DNA of 64,000 nucleotides from Paracoccus sp. C2R09 (GTDB lineage: Bacteria > Pseudomonadota > Alphaproteobacteria > Rhodobacterales > Rhodobacteraceae), in assembly GCF_018860625.1 (NCBI RefSeq), contig NZ_JAHKQB010000014.1, forward strand, positions 280,129-344,128. Reading direction: 5' to 3'. The position numbers and the translations under genes are program-made. The notes below the pieces were generated by a model. It saw nothing but the letters and a program-made list of their open reading frames with translations. It ran no database searches and was not told where the DNA came from. Shown here one piece after another: positions 47,134 to 64,000 of the stretch (the stretch's first letter is position 1; each line of letters starts with the position of its first letter).

Positions 47134-47670
47134 ATGGCAAAGCGTTGGTATTCGGTCAGCGTCCTGTCGAACTTCGAGAAGAAGGTCGCCGAGGCGATTC
47201 GTCAGGCAGTCGCCGAAAAGGGTCTCGAAGATCAGATCGACGAGGTGCTGGTCCCGACCGAGGAAGTGATCGAGATCCGTCGTGGCAAGAAGGTCACCTC
47301 GGAGCGTCGCTTCATGCCGGGCTACGTGCTGGTCCACATGGACATGTCCGACCGCACCTACCACCTGGTCAACTCGACGAACCGCGTCACGGGTTTCCTG
47401 GGCGCGCAGGGCAAGCCGATGCCCATGCGCGACGAGGAAGTGAACGCGATGATGAACCGCTCGGAGTCGGGCGAGCAGGCTGCGCCGCGCAACCTGATCC
47501 GTTTCGACGTGGGCGAGCAGGTGAACGTGACCGACGGTCCCTTCGAGGGTTTCTCGGGGATGGTCGAAGAGGTCGACGAGGTGTCGTCGCGCATCAAGGT
47601 CACGGTTTCGATCTTCGGCCGGCCCACGCCGGTCGAGCTGGAGTTCACGCAGGTTTCCAAGACCGCGTGA
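47134..47670 (+). CDS. nusG: Transcription termination/antitermination factor NusG
   Basis: NusG binds RNA polymerase and couples it to Rho or to ribosomal protein S10. The 178-residue protein has the NGN domain (RWYSVSVLSNFEKKVAEAI, RRFMPGYVLVHMDM) and a C-terminal KOW domain (FDVGEQVNVTDGPFEGFSGMV). Length is normal. It precedes the L11 and L1 genes. Confidence 0.98.
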   Translation: MAKRWYSVSVLSNFEKKVAEAIRQAVAEKGLEDQIDEVLVPTEEVIEIRRGKKVTSERRFMPGYVLVHMDMSDRTYHLVNSTNRVTGFLGAQGKPMPMRDEEVNAMMNRSESGEQAAPRNLIRFDVGEQVNVTDGPFEGFSGMVEEVDEVSSRIKVTVSIFGRPTPVELEFTQVSKTA

Positions 47671-47757
47671 TTGGTCGCGGGAGGTTTCGACCCACGGGTC
47701 GTGCCGAACCGCTAAATCGGCCCGCTTGCCGGGCTTGATGATGAAGGAGTAGGCCAG

Positions 47758-48210
47758 ATGGCCAAGAAAGTCGTCGGGCAGCTGAAGCTGCAGATCAAGG
47801 CGGGTCAGGCGAACCCGTCGCCCCCCGTTGGCCCCGCACTGGGTCAGCGCGGCATCAACATCATGGAATTCTGCAAGGCGTTCAACGCCAAGACGCAGGA
47901 AATGGAACAGGGCGCCCCCGTTCCGGTCGTGATCACCTATTACGCCGACAAGTCGTTCACTTTCGTGACGAAGACGCCCCCGGCATCCTTCCTGCTGAAG
48001 AAGGCCGCTGGCCTGAAGCCGGTCGGCAAGCGCAACCGCGCCAAGGGTTCGGAAAAGCCCGGCCGTGCGAATGCCGGTTCGGTGACCGTCAAGCAGGTCC
48101 GCGAGATCGCCGAAGCCAAGATGGCCGACCTGTCGGCCAACGACGTGGAAGCCGCGATGAAGATCATCGTCGGTTCGGCACGTTCGATCGGCCTCGAGGT
48201 GAAAGGCTAA
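47758..48210 (+). CDS. rplK: 50S ribosomal protein L11
   Basis: The 150-residue L11 contains [20 protein letters not shown] at the N-terminus, [11 protein letters not shown] and the RNA-binding C-terminal domain ending [18 protein letters not shown]. It is part of the GTPase-associated centre of the ribosome. GAAGGAG precedes ATG 47758. Only 3 bases separate it from rplA. Confidence 0.99.
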   Translation: MAKKVVGQLKLQIKAGQANPSPPVGPALGQRGINIMEFCKAFNAKTQEMEQGAPVPVVITYYADKSFTFVTKTPPASFLLKKAAGLKPVGKRNRAKGSEKPGRANAGSVTVKQVREIAEAKMADLSANDVEAAMKIIVGSARSIGLEVKG

Positions 48211-48213
48211 GTC

Positions 48214-48906
48214 ATGGCAAAGATTTCCAAGAAAAAAGCCGCCGCTCGCGCCGCCTTCGAAGGCAAGACGAACCTGTCGATCGAGGATGCCGTCAAGCTG
48301 GTGAAGTCCTCGGCCTCGGCCAAGTTCGACGAAACCGTCGAGATCGCGATGAACCTGGGCGTTGACCCGCGCCATGCCGACCAGATGGTCCGTGGCGTCG
48401 TGACCCTGCCCGCAGGGACCGGCAAGGACGTTCGCGTCGCCGTCTTCGCACGTGGCCCCAAGGCTGACGAAGCCAAGGCAGCCGGTGCGGACATCGTCGG
48501 TGCGGAAGACCTGATGGAGACCATCCAGTCGGGCAAGATCGAATTCGATCGCTGCATCGCCACCCCGGACATGATGCCGCTCGTCGGCCGTCTGGGCAAG
48601 ATCCTGGGCCCGCGCAACCTGATGCCGAACCCCAAGGTCGGCACGGTGACGATGGACGTGAAATCGGCCGTCGAAGCTGCCAAGGGCGGTGAAGTCCAGT
48701 TCAAGGCCGAGAAGGCCGGCGTCGTGCATGCAGGCATCGGCAAGGTGTCCTTCGACGAGGACAAACTTGCGCAGAACCTGCGCGCCTTCGTCGACGCGGT
48801 GAACAAGGCGAAGCCCACGGGCGCGAAAGGGACCTACCTCAAGAAGGTCTCGATCAGCTCGACCATGGGCCCGGGCGTTTCCGTCGACGTGAACGCCGAC
48901 GCCTGA
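48214..48906 (+). CDS. rplA: 50S ribosomal protein L1
   Basis: The 230-residue L1 shows [23 protein letters not shown], the hallmark [20 protein letters not shown] and [13 protein letters not shown] at the C-terminus. L1 forms the mobile stalk of the 50S subunit and in many bacteria represses its own operon. It follows rplK closely. A 246-base leader separates it from rplJ. Confidence 0.99.
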   Translation: MAKISKKKAAARAAFEGKTNLSIEDAVKLVKSSASAKFDETVEIAMNLGVDPRHADQMVRGVVTLPAGTGKDVRVAVFARGPKADEAKAAGADIVGAEDLMETIQSGKIEFDRCIATPDMMPLVGRLGKILGPRNLMPNPKVGTVTMDVKSAVEAAKGGEVQFKAEKAGVVHAGIGKVSFDEDKLAQNLRAFVDAVNKAKPTGAKGTYLKKVSISSTMGPGVSVDVNADA

Positions 48907-49152
48907 CCAGTTTCCCGGCAGTGATGCCGGGATGACGGGGCGGCCCAGTGCGGCCCCGTCCTGTCCGAGACGGAGGGTGCCGGGAAACCGGCTTAATTTC
49001 CTTCCTGAGATGGGGAAGCATTTTTCCGAAGGTGCCCTTGCGGCCTACTTTCGGGTGATCTTGCCCTGTAACGGACCCGACCCGGTCCCCGCATCCGCGG
49101 AAGATCGGGAAAAGTGAGAGCCGGGGGGAAACCCCCAATTTGGAGTGAAACC
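48907..49152 (+). promoter_or_regulatory. rplJ leader with three hairpins (probable L10 autoregulatory region)
   Basis: The spacer between rplA and rplJ can form stems at 48914-48931 (7 base pairs, loop GTGA) and 48934-48960 (8 base pairs). A third, at 49123-49136, has five G-C pairs closed by a GAAA tetraloop and ends 4-8 bases before the rplJ ribosome-binding site. In many bacteria L10-L12 binds this leader to repress translation; that role is inferred here from position. Confidence 0.55.
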
Positions 49153-49668
49153 GTGGATAGAGCACAAAAAGAACAGGTGGTCGACGAACTCGGCCAGATC
49201 TTTGAAAGCTCTGGCGTCGTTGTGGTTGCCCACTACGAGGGAATGACGGTTGCACAGATGCAGGACCTCCGCTCGCGCATGCGCGAAGCCGGCGGTTCGG
49301 TTCGCGTCGCCAAGAACAGGCTCGCCAAGATCGCCCTGGAAGGTAAGCCTTGCGAGAGCATCGCCGACTACCTGACGGGCATGACCGTGCTCACCTATTC
49401 GGAAGATCCCGTGGCAGCCGCCCGGATCGCCGACAAGTACGCCAAGGACAACGAGAAATTCGTGATCCTCGGCGGCGCCATGGGTGACTCGGCGCTTGAT
49501 CCGGCCGGTGTGAAAGCCGTCGCCTCGATGCCGTCGCGTGAAGAGCTCATCGCTCAGATCGTCTCGTGCATCGGTGCGCCTGGTTCGAACATCGCTGGTG
49601 CGATCGGTGCGCCTGCTTCGAACATCGCGGGCATCCTCACGACTCTCGAAGAGCGTGAGGCTGCATAA
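49153..49668 (+). CDS. rplJ: 50S ribosomal protein L10
   Basis: The 171-residue L10 anchors L7/L12 dimers at the stalk base. [20 protein letters not shown] opens it, followed by [20 protein letters not shown] and [12 protein letters not shown]; the C-terminal helix that binds L12 is the [20 protein letters not shown] region. The start is GTG 49153 after GGAGTG; an upstream ATG at 49114 would add 13 non-family residues. Confidence 0.97.
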   Translation: MDRAQKEQVVDELGQIFESSGVVVVAHYEGMTVAQMQDLRSRMREAGGSVRVAKNRLAKIALEGKPCESIADYLTGMTVLTYSEDPVAAARIADKYAKDNEKFVILGGAMGDSALDPAGVKAVASMPSREELIAQIVSCIGAPGSNIAGAIGAPASNIAGILTTLEEREAA

Positions 49669-49733
49669 GCAACCCCATCCCCTCGTGTGGTTGAACACAC
49701 GTAGTCGGAACCCTACACTGAAAGAACGGAAAA

Positions 49734-50108
49734 ATGGCTGATCTGAAGAAACTCGCCGAAGAAATCGTGGGCCTGACCCTGCTGGAAGCCCAGGAACTGA
49801 AGACCATCCTGAAGGATGAGTACGGCATCGAGCCCGCCGCTGGCGGCGCTGTCATGATGGCTGGCCCGGCTGCTGGTGCTGCCGAAGCCGCCGAAGAGAA
49901 GACCGAATTCGACGTCGTCCTGACCGACGCCGGCGCGAGCAAGATCAACGTGATCAAGGAAGTTCGCGGCATCACCGGTCTGGGCCTGAAAGAAGCAAAG
50001 GACCTGGTCGAAGCCGGTGGCAAGGTCAAGGAAGGTGCTTCCAAGGCTGAAGCCGAAGAGATCAAGAAGAAGCTCGAAGAGGCTGGCGCCAAGGTCGAGC
50101 TGAAGTAA
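49734..50108 (+). CDS. rplL: 50S ribosomal protein L7/L12
   Basis: The 124-residue acidic stalk protein has an N-terminal dimerisation domain ([20 protein letters not shown]), an alanine-rich hinge ([20 protein letters not shown]) and the C-terminal factor-binding domain with [20 protein letters not shown]. It recruits GTPase factors such as EF-G, whose gene lies at 61.8 kb. Codon use is strongly biased, as expected for a highly expressed gene. Confidence 0.99.
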   Translation: MADLKKLAEEIVGLTLLEAQELKTILKDEYGIEPAAGGAVMMAGPAAGAAEAAEEKTEFDVVLTDAGASKINVIKEVRGITGLGLKEAKDLVEAGGKVKEGASKAEAEEIKKKLEEAGAKVELK

Positions 50109-50338
50109 TCGGCCTTCAGGCTGGTTCGAGACAAGGCAGGGTCCGGGATTTCCCGGTCCCTGCCGAACCTGTCTTGAAGGGCGGTTCGGTGATAGGACCT
50201 TCCTTCAGGGCATGTTCGAGGCTCGGGAGCCGTGCGGTGGGACGCATGGCACGAATGGAGCCTCACCCCTGCATTCGTAGGCCCGTTCCGGGGGCCCCGA
50301 CCCGGAACGCGCGCGAAGACGAAAGGTGACAAGACCCC
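50109..50338 (+). promoter_or_regulatory. rplL-rpoB spacer with long hairpins (attenuator or RNase III region)
   Basis: The 230-base spacer holds a 13-position stem with one T-T mismatch (50135-50147 with 50152-50164, loop ATTT). A 9-base-pair stem also lies at 50284-50292 / 50301-50309. In E. coli an attenuator and an RNase III site occupy this interval; the same use is likely here but not shown. Confidence 0.55.
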
Positions 50339-54484
<4,146 letters not shown>

Positions 54485-54536
54485 GGGCCGCGGCCCTCTC
54501 CTCCACCACTCCCGCGCCCTTCATCAGGATTGAAAA

Positions 54537-58775
<4,239 letters not shown>

Positions 58776-58796
58776 TCGTCCGGACATGAGAAGCGC

Positions 58797-58830
58797 GAAG
58801 GCCCGGCTGCCAAGCCGGGCCTTCGTCATT
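58797..58830 (+). terminator. Terminator after rpoC
   Basis: GAAGGCCCGGC (58797-58807) and GCCGGGCCTTC (58814-58824) form a perfect 11-base-pair stem with loop TGCCAA, followed by GTCATTTC. The T-tract is poor but the stem is strong. Confidence 0.8.
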
Positions 58831-58854
58831 TCTGCAGGTCCTGCAAGGCAAGGC

Positions 58855-58883
58855 TTGCCGCACGGGTCCGTGATCGCCTAAGC
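58855..58883 (+). promoter_or_regulatory. Predicted promoter of the DMT transporter gene
   Basis: TTGCCG (58855-58860), a 17-base spacer and CTAAGC (58878-58883), 27 bases before the start codon. Confidence 0.4.
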
Positions 58884-58910
58884 CTGCGGGGATCATGAAG
58901 AAGGTGCCCG

Positions 58911-59849
58911 ATGCGAACTCCGTTGATGTCCCCGATCCGGCGTGTCCGGCCCGCCTCGGTCACGCCCGAGCCGCTGCAGCCGGGGGACAACCTGCGCGGG
59001 GCAGGGCTGATGATCCTGTCGATGATGGGCTTCACCTGCAACGATGCGATCATCAAGTTCGTGACGCAGGACCTTCCGCTCTATCAGGTGATGACGCTGA
59101 GGGGGCTCAGCGTGATGATGTTCCTGGTCTTCGTCACCCGCGCGCAGGGCGGTCTGCGGCTGCGGCTGCCTGCGGATGCGCGCTGGCCCATGGTGCTGCG
59201 GCTGCTGGGCGAGGTCGGATCGACGCTTCTGTTCCTCAATGCGCTGACGCGCATGGCCATCGCGGACCTGACCGCCGTGATGCAGTCGCTGCCGCTGGTG
59301 GTGATGCTGGGTGCGGCGCTGTTCTTCAACGAGACGCTTGGCTGGCGGCGGCTGTCTGCCGTGGGCGTGGGCCTGCTGGGCGTGCTGGTGATCCTGCGTC
59401 CGGGCAGCGGGACATTCGGCATCTGGGCGCTTGTCGCGCTTGGGGCAATGCTGATGGTAGCGCTGCGCGATCTGTCCACGCGGCGCTTCCGGCGCGACGT
59501 CACGTCGGGGACCATCGCCTTCTATGCGGCGGTCACGGTGACGGTCACGGGCTTCGTTCTCAGCATGGGGCAGGGCTGGGTGATGCCCGGCCCGGGACAG
59601 ATCGCGCTGATCCTTGTCGGGGCGGGTTTCCTGACCGTGGGCTATGTCTGCGGCGTGGCCGCCATGCGCGTCGGAGAGATCTCGGCCGTGACGCCGTTCC
59701 GCTATACCTCGCTTCTGATCGCGATCGTGATCGGTTTCGTCCTCTTCGGTGATTTTCCCGACATGTGGACCTGGATCGGGGCGGCGCTTGTCGTCGGCGC
59801 CGGGATCTATACCATCTGGCGAGAGGCGAAACTGGGACGGCGTCGCTGA
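58911..59849 (+). CDS. DMT-superfamily transporter (EamA family)
   Basis: The 312-residue inner-membrane protein has about ten spans in two EamA repeats: MILSMMGFTCNDAIIKFVTQDLPLYQVMTLRGL in the first and GFLTVGYVCGVAAMRVGEISAVTPFRYTSLLIA in the second. Members export metabolites or exchange lipid precursors; the substrate here cannot be read. AAGGTG precedes ATG 58911. It is followed without a gap by a glycosyltransferase-like gene (1-base overlap). Confidence 0.9.
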   Translation: MRTPLMSPIRRVRPASVTPEPLQPGDNLRGAGLMILSMMGFTCNDAIIKFVTQDLPLYQVMTLRGLSVMMFLVFVTRAQGGLRLRLPADARWPMVLRLLGEVGSTLLFLNALTRMAIADLTAVMQSLPLVVMLGAALFFNETLGWRRLSAVGVGLLGVLVILRPGSGTFGIWALVALGAMLMVALRDLSTRRFRRDVTSGTIAFYAAVTVTVTGFVLSMGQGWVMPGPGQIALILVGAGFLTVGYVCGVAAMRVGEISAVTPFRYTSLLIAIVIGFVLFGDFPDMWTWIGAALVVGAGIYTIWREAKLGRRR

Positions 59850-60673
59850 TGCGGGTGCAAATGCTGGGCCTGTGCCGCTTCTCCTATCTGGGGATGCGCG
59901 GCTTTCAGGTCGAACATGACACGATCGAGGAGAGGCGGGCCTATCTCTATGATCCGGCGCGGCTGGAGCGTCGTTGGCAATGGTTCACCGAATTCGCGTT
60001 GCCGGGATGGCGCGCCCAGACCGATCCCGATTTCACGCTGGTGGTGATGACCGGCCCCGACCTGCCCGAGCCATGGCTGTCACGGCTGCGCAAGCTCTGC
60101 GCCGAAATCCCCCAGCTGCGCCTGTCGCTGGTCCCGCCGATGGAGTTCCATCTGCCCGCCTGCCGACAGGCCGTCGCGCCGCATCTGGACCCGGAGGCCG
60201 AGGTGATCGGCCATTTCCGCCATGATGACGACGACGCGGTCGCCATCGACTATATCGAGGCCGCCCGCACAGATTTCGCGAAGATCCGCGAATTGTGGAG
60301 GTCCGAGCAGCGGCTCTCGGTGGATTACGGGCGCGGCCTGATGATGCGGACGGGGGCCGAGGGGGCGGAGTTCACGCCCCGGATCTGTCACAACATGGGC
60401 GTCGCGCTGACCGTCTTTCTGCCCCCCGAGGCACCAGAGACGGCGCTGCATTACGACCATTCGAAGCTGCCGCGCTGGATGTCGGGCGTGTCGCTGAACC
60501 GCACCCCCATGTTCATCCGCTCGATCCACCGGGACAGCGACAGCGGGTCGGTCGGTCCGGGGCAGCCATGGGACCATGATCCGACCGGCACGAACCGGCT
60601 GTTGCGCGAGCGTTTCGGGCTGCAGCGGGGGCGGATCGACCGGCTGGTGCGGCGGATGTCGCAGGGGTCGTGA
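59849..60673 (+). CDS. Putative rhamnosyltransferase-like protein
   Basis: The 274-residue protein has LGLCRFSYLGMRGFQVEHDTIEE at the N-terminus, TDPDFTLVVMTGPDLPEPWL and an acidic HFRHDDDDAVAIDYIE motif, with WDHDPTGTNRLLRERFG near the C-terminus. These match the family of putative rhamnosyltransferases (PF11316-like). The exact donor and acceptor are unknown. It overlaps the DMT transporter by 1 base, suggesting a two-gene operon placed between rpoC and the str genes. Confidence 0.75.
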   Translation: MRVQMLGLCRFSYLGMRGFQVEHDTIEERRAYLYDPARLERRWQWFTEFALPGWRAQTDPDFTLVVMTGPDLPEPWLSRLRKLCAEIPQLRLSLVPPMEFHLPACRQAVAPHLDPEAEVIGHFRHDDDDAVAIDYIEAARTDFAKIRELWRSEQRLSVDYGRGLMMRTGAEGAEFTPRICHNMGVALTVFLPPEAPETALHYDHSKLPRWMSGVSLNRTPMFIRSIHRDSDSGSVGPGQPWDHDPTGTNRLLRERFGLQRGRIDRLVRRMSQGS

Positions 60674-60685
60674 ACCCTGCATATG

Positions 60686-60714
60686 TTGACAGCAACACGC
60701 TTTGCCCCTATAGC
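60686..60714 (+). promoter_or_regulatory. Predicted str operon promoter
   Basis: TTGACA (60686-60691), a 17-base spacer and TATAGC (60709-60714). This is the best consensus match in the window. It lies 208 bases before rpsL, so the leader is long. Confidence 0.7.
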
Positions 60715-60802
60715 CCCGACACCCGGCAGCCTTCCATGCCGGGAACCAGAACCGACATGGTCACGATCCGGGCCCGAAAATGCCCCGATCCTCTGGAATA
60801 AT

Positions 60803-60832
60803 GCCCGTCAGCCCGTTATGGGCCGGACGGGC
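60803..60832 (+). other. Leader hairpin upstream of rpsL
   Basis: GCCCGTC (60803-60809) pairs with GACGGGC (60826-60832), with an inner GCCC/GGGC stem. TTGGTATTTTG follows. Because it lies downstream of the promoter it may be an attenuator or a protein-binding leader structure. Confidence 0.5.
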
Positions 60833-60921
60833 TTGGTATTTTGCGATTCGCGCAAAGTGCCGTCGAGAAGCGGCGCAACCGGAATGGTTGCGAGTATTGA
60901 CAGAGCAAGACGGGGAACCGA

Positions 60922-61293
60922 ATGCCTACGATCCAACAGCTGATCCGCAAACCGCGGCAGCCGAAAGTGCAGCGCTCGAAGTCGCAGCACCTTCAGGGCT
61001 GCCCGCAGAAGCGCGGCGTCTGCACGCGCGTCTACACCACGACGCCGAAGAAACCGAACTCCGCTATGCGTAAGGTCGCCAAGGTGCGCCTGACGAATGG
61101 CTTCGAGGTCATCTCCTACATCCCGGGCGAAAAGCACAACCTGCAGGAACACAGCGTCGTGCTGATCCGCGGCGGCCGTGTGAAAGACCTTCCGGGTGTC
61201 CGTTACCACATCCTCCGCGGTGTGCTGGACACCCAGGGCGTCAAAGATCGTCGTCAGCGTCGTTCGAAATACGGCGCGAAGCGTCCGAAGTAA
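60922..61293 (+). CDS. rpsL: 30S ribosomal protein S12
   Basis: The 123-residue S12 is canonical: [14 protein letters not shown] at the start, [17 protein letters not shown] and [17 protein letters not shown]. The two lysines that usually mutate to give streptomycin resistance are both wild type (in PKKPNS and RVKDLP). It heads the rpsL-rpsG-fusA-tuf cluster and begins 208 bases after the predicted promoter. rpsG starts 12 bases after its stop. Confidence 0.99.
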   Translation: MPTIQQLIRKPRQPKVQRSKSQHLQGCPQKRGVCTRVYTTTPKKPNSAMRKVAKVRLTNGFEVISYIPGEKHNLQEHSVVLIRGGRVKDLPGVRYHILRGVLDTQGVKDRRQRRSKYGAKRPK

Positions 61294-61305
61294 GGAGAGG
61301 CATCA

Positions 61306-61776
61306 ATGTCCCGTCGTCACGCCGCTGAAAAGCGCGAAGTCCTGCCCGACGCCAAATTTGGCGATCGCGTGCTGACCAAATTCATGAACAACCTGATGGT
61401 TGACGGCAAGAAATCGACCGCCGAGCGCATCGTCTACAACGCGCTGGAGCGCGTCGAGACCCGCCTCAAGCGCGAGCCGATCGAAGTCTTCCACGAAGCC
61501 CTCGACAACGTGAAGCCTTCGGTCGAAGTGCGTTCGCGTCGCGTCGGTGGTGCGACCTACCAGGTCCCGGTCGAGGTTCGCCCGACCCGTCGCGAAGCCC
61601 TGGCGATCCGCTGGCTGATCACCGCGGCGAAGAACCGCAACGAGAACACGATGGAAGAGCGTCTTGCGGGCGAGCTGGCCGACGCGGTCAACGGCCGCGG
61701 CACTGCCGTCAAGAAGCGCGAAGACACGCACAAGATGGCAGACGCGAACAAGGCGTTCAGCCACTACCGCTGGTAA
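61306..61776 (+). CDS. rpsG: 30S ribosomal protein S7
   Basis: The 156-residue S7 is the assembly nucleus of the 30S head. [20 protein letters not shown] opens it, followed by [22 protein letters not shown] and [14 protein letters not shown]. Length matches the family. AAGGAGAGG precedes ATG 61306. fusA follows after 18 bases. Confidence 0.99.
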   Translation: MSRRHAAEKREVLPDAKFGDRVLTKFMNNLMVDGKKSTAERIVYNALERVETRLKREPIEVFHEALDNVKPSVEVRSRRVGGATYQVPVEVRPTRREALAIRWLITAAKNRNENTMEERLAGELADAVNGRGTAVKKREDTHKMADANKAFSHYRW

Positions 61777-61794
61777 GGTAAAAGGATCCAGACC

Positions 61795-63918
<2,124 letters not shown>

Positions 63919-63926
63919 TATGGCGT

Positions 63927-63946
63927 GGCGGGGCATGTGCCCCGCC
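63927..63946 (+). terminator. Hairpin between fusA and tuf
   Basis: GGCGGGGC (63927-63934), loop ATGT, GCCCCGCC (63939-63946). It lacks a T-tract, so it may be a processing or partial-termination structure. Confidence 0.45.
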
Positions 63947-63981
63947 CGTCCTGCATCATTTGACTTGAGGAGCCCTGCGCA

Positions 63982-64000
63982 ATGGCAAAGGCAAAGTTTG
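63982..64000 (+). CDS. tuf: Elongation factor Tu, first six codons (cut by window edge)
   Basis: An ATG at 63982 follows GAGGAG and begins MAKAKF, the normal opening of EF-Tu in alphaproteobacteria. Position directly after fusA supports the call. Only 19 bases are visible. Confidence 0.75.

Overview
The window is a dense, GC-rich chromosomal segment of an alphaproteobacterium, most likely of the Rhodobacteraceae and close to Paracoccus. That placement is an inference from gene content and order: a Mic60 (mitofilin) homologue beside hemD and hemY, DUF4170-waaA-lpxK, a SoxR/SoxS-like pair, PCu(A)C with a small exported protein in front of it, and the rplKAJL-rpoBC and rpsLG-fusA-tuf clusters. 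Coding density is above 90 percent, many neighbours overlap by 1 to 17 bases, and GTG or TTG starts occur. I see no insertion sequence, prophage, CRISPR array or clearly transferred island. This is mostly core chromosome.

Layout. 1-1.3 kb: start of serS (reverse) and an orphan SoxR/SoxS-like pair. 1.5-4.0 kb: meaB, ada and rpmB. 4.1-8.4 kb: copper handling (small exported protein, PCu(A)C, copper ATPase CopA) with an SGNH esterase. 8.4-10.0 kb: L,D-transpeptidase and mnmH. 10.0-15.6 kb (reverse): nucleoside importer (binding protein, ATPase, two permeases) ending in purine nucleoside phosphorylase. 15.7-17.8 kb: rimI, tsaB, a Nfu-type protein and a universal stress protein. 17.9-23.1 kb: sugar transferase, truA, an XpaC-like protein, a possible 27-residue membrane protein, lpxK, a divergent waaA homologue and DUF4170. 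23.2-25.9 kb: EVE protein, YciI, gpsA and tsaD. 25.9-29.7 kb: hemD, mic60 and hemY. 29.8-34.3 kb: tRNA-Thr, a stand-alone McrB-N-like protein, pyrG, secG and cobQ.

34.4-38.8 kb: ispH, a glutathione transferase, rnhA, a TRIC-like channel, truncated globin, queF and a membrane protein. 38.9-43.2 kb: ileS, DUF3253 and an aldo/keto reductase. 43.2-46.7 kb: glycosyltransferase-like gene, tRNA-Tyr, rlmB, a YHS protein, a CoA-binding protein and tRNA-Trp. 46.8-58.8 kb: secE, nusG, rplK, rplA, rplJ, rplL, rpoB and rpoC. 58.9-60.7 kb: a DMT transporter and a rhamnosyltransferase-like gene. 60.9-64.0 kb: rpsL, rpsG, fusA and the first bases of tuf.

The window therefore combines the transcription/translation core with envelope biogenesis, tRNA modification, copper homeostasis and nucleoside salvage. 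Several sigma-70-like promoters with 17-base spacers can be read directly; those of rpmB, tRNA-Tyr and tRNA-Trp are nearly identical. The less ordinary items are an inverted repeat inside the mic60-hemY promoter, a stand-alone McrB-N-like protein, a WaaA homologue lacking the usual catalytic motif, a candidate copper-sensing leader gene before PCu(A)C, and a perfect 12-base inverted repeat at 45953-45983.
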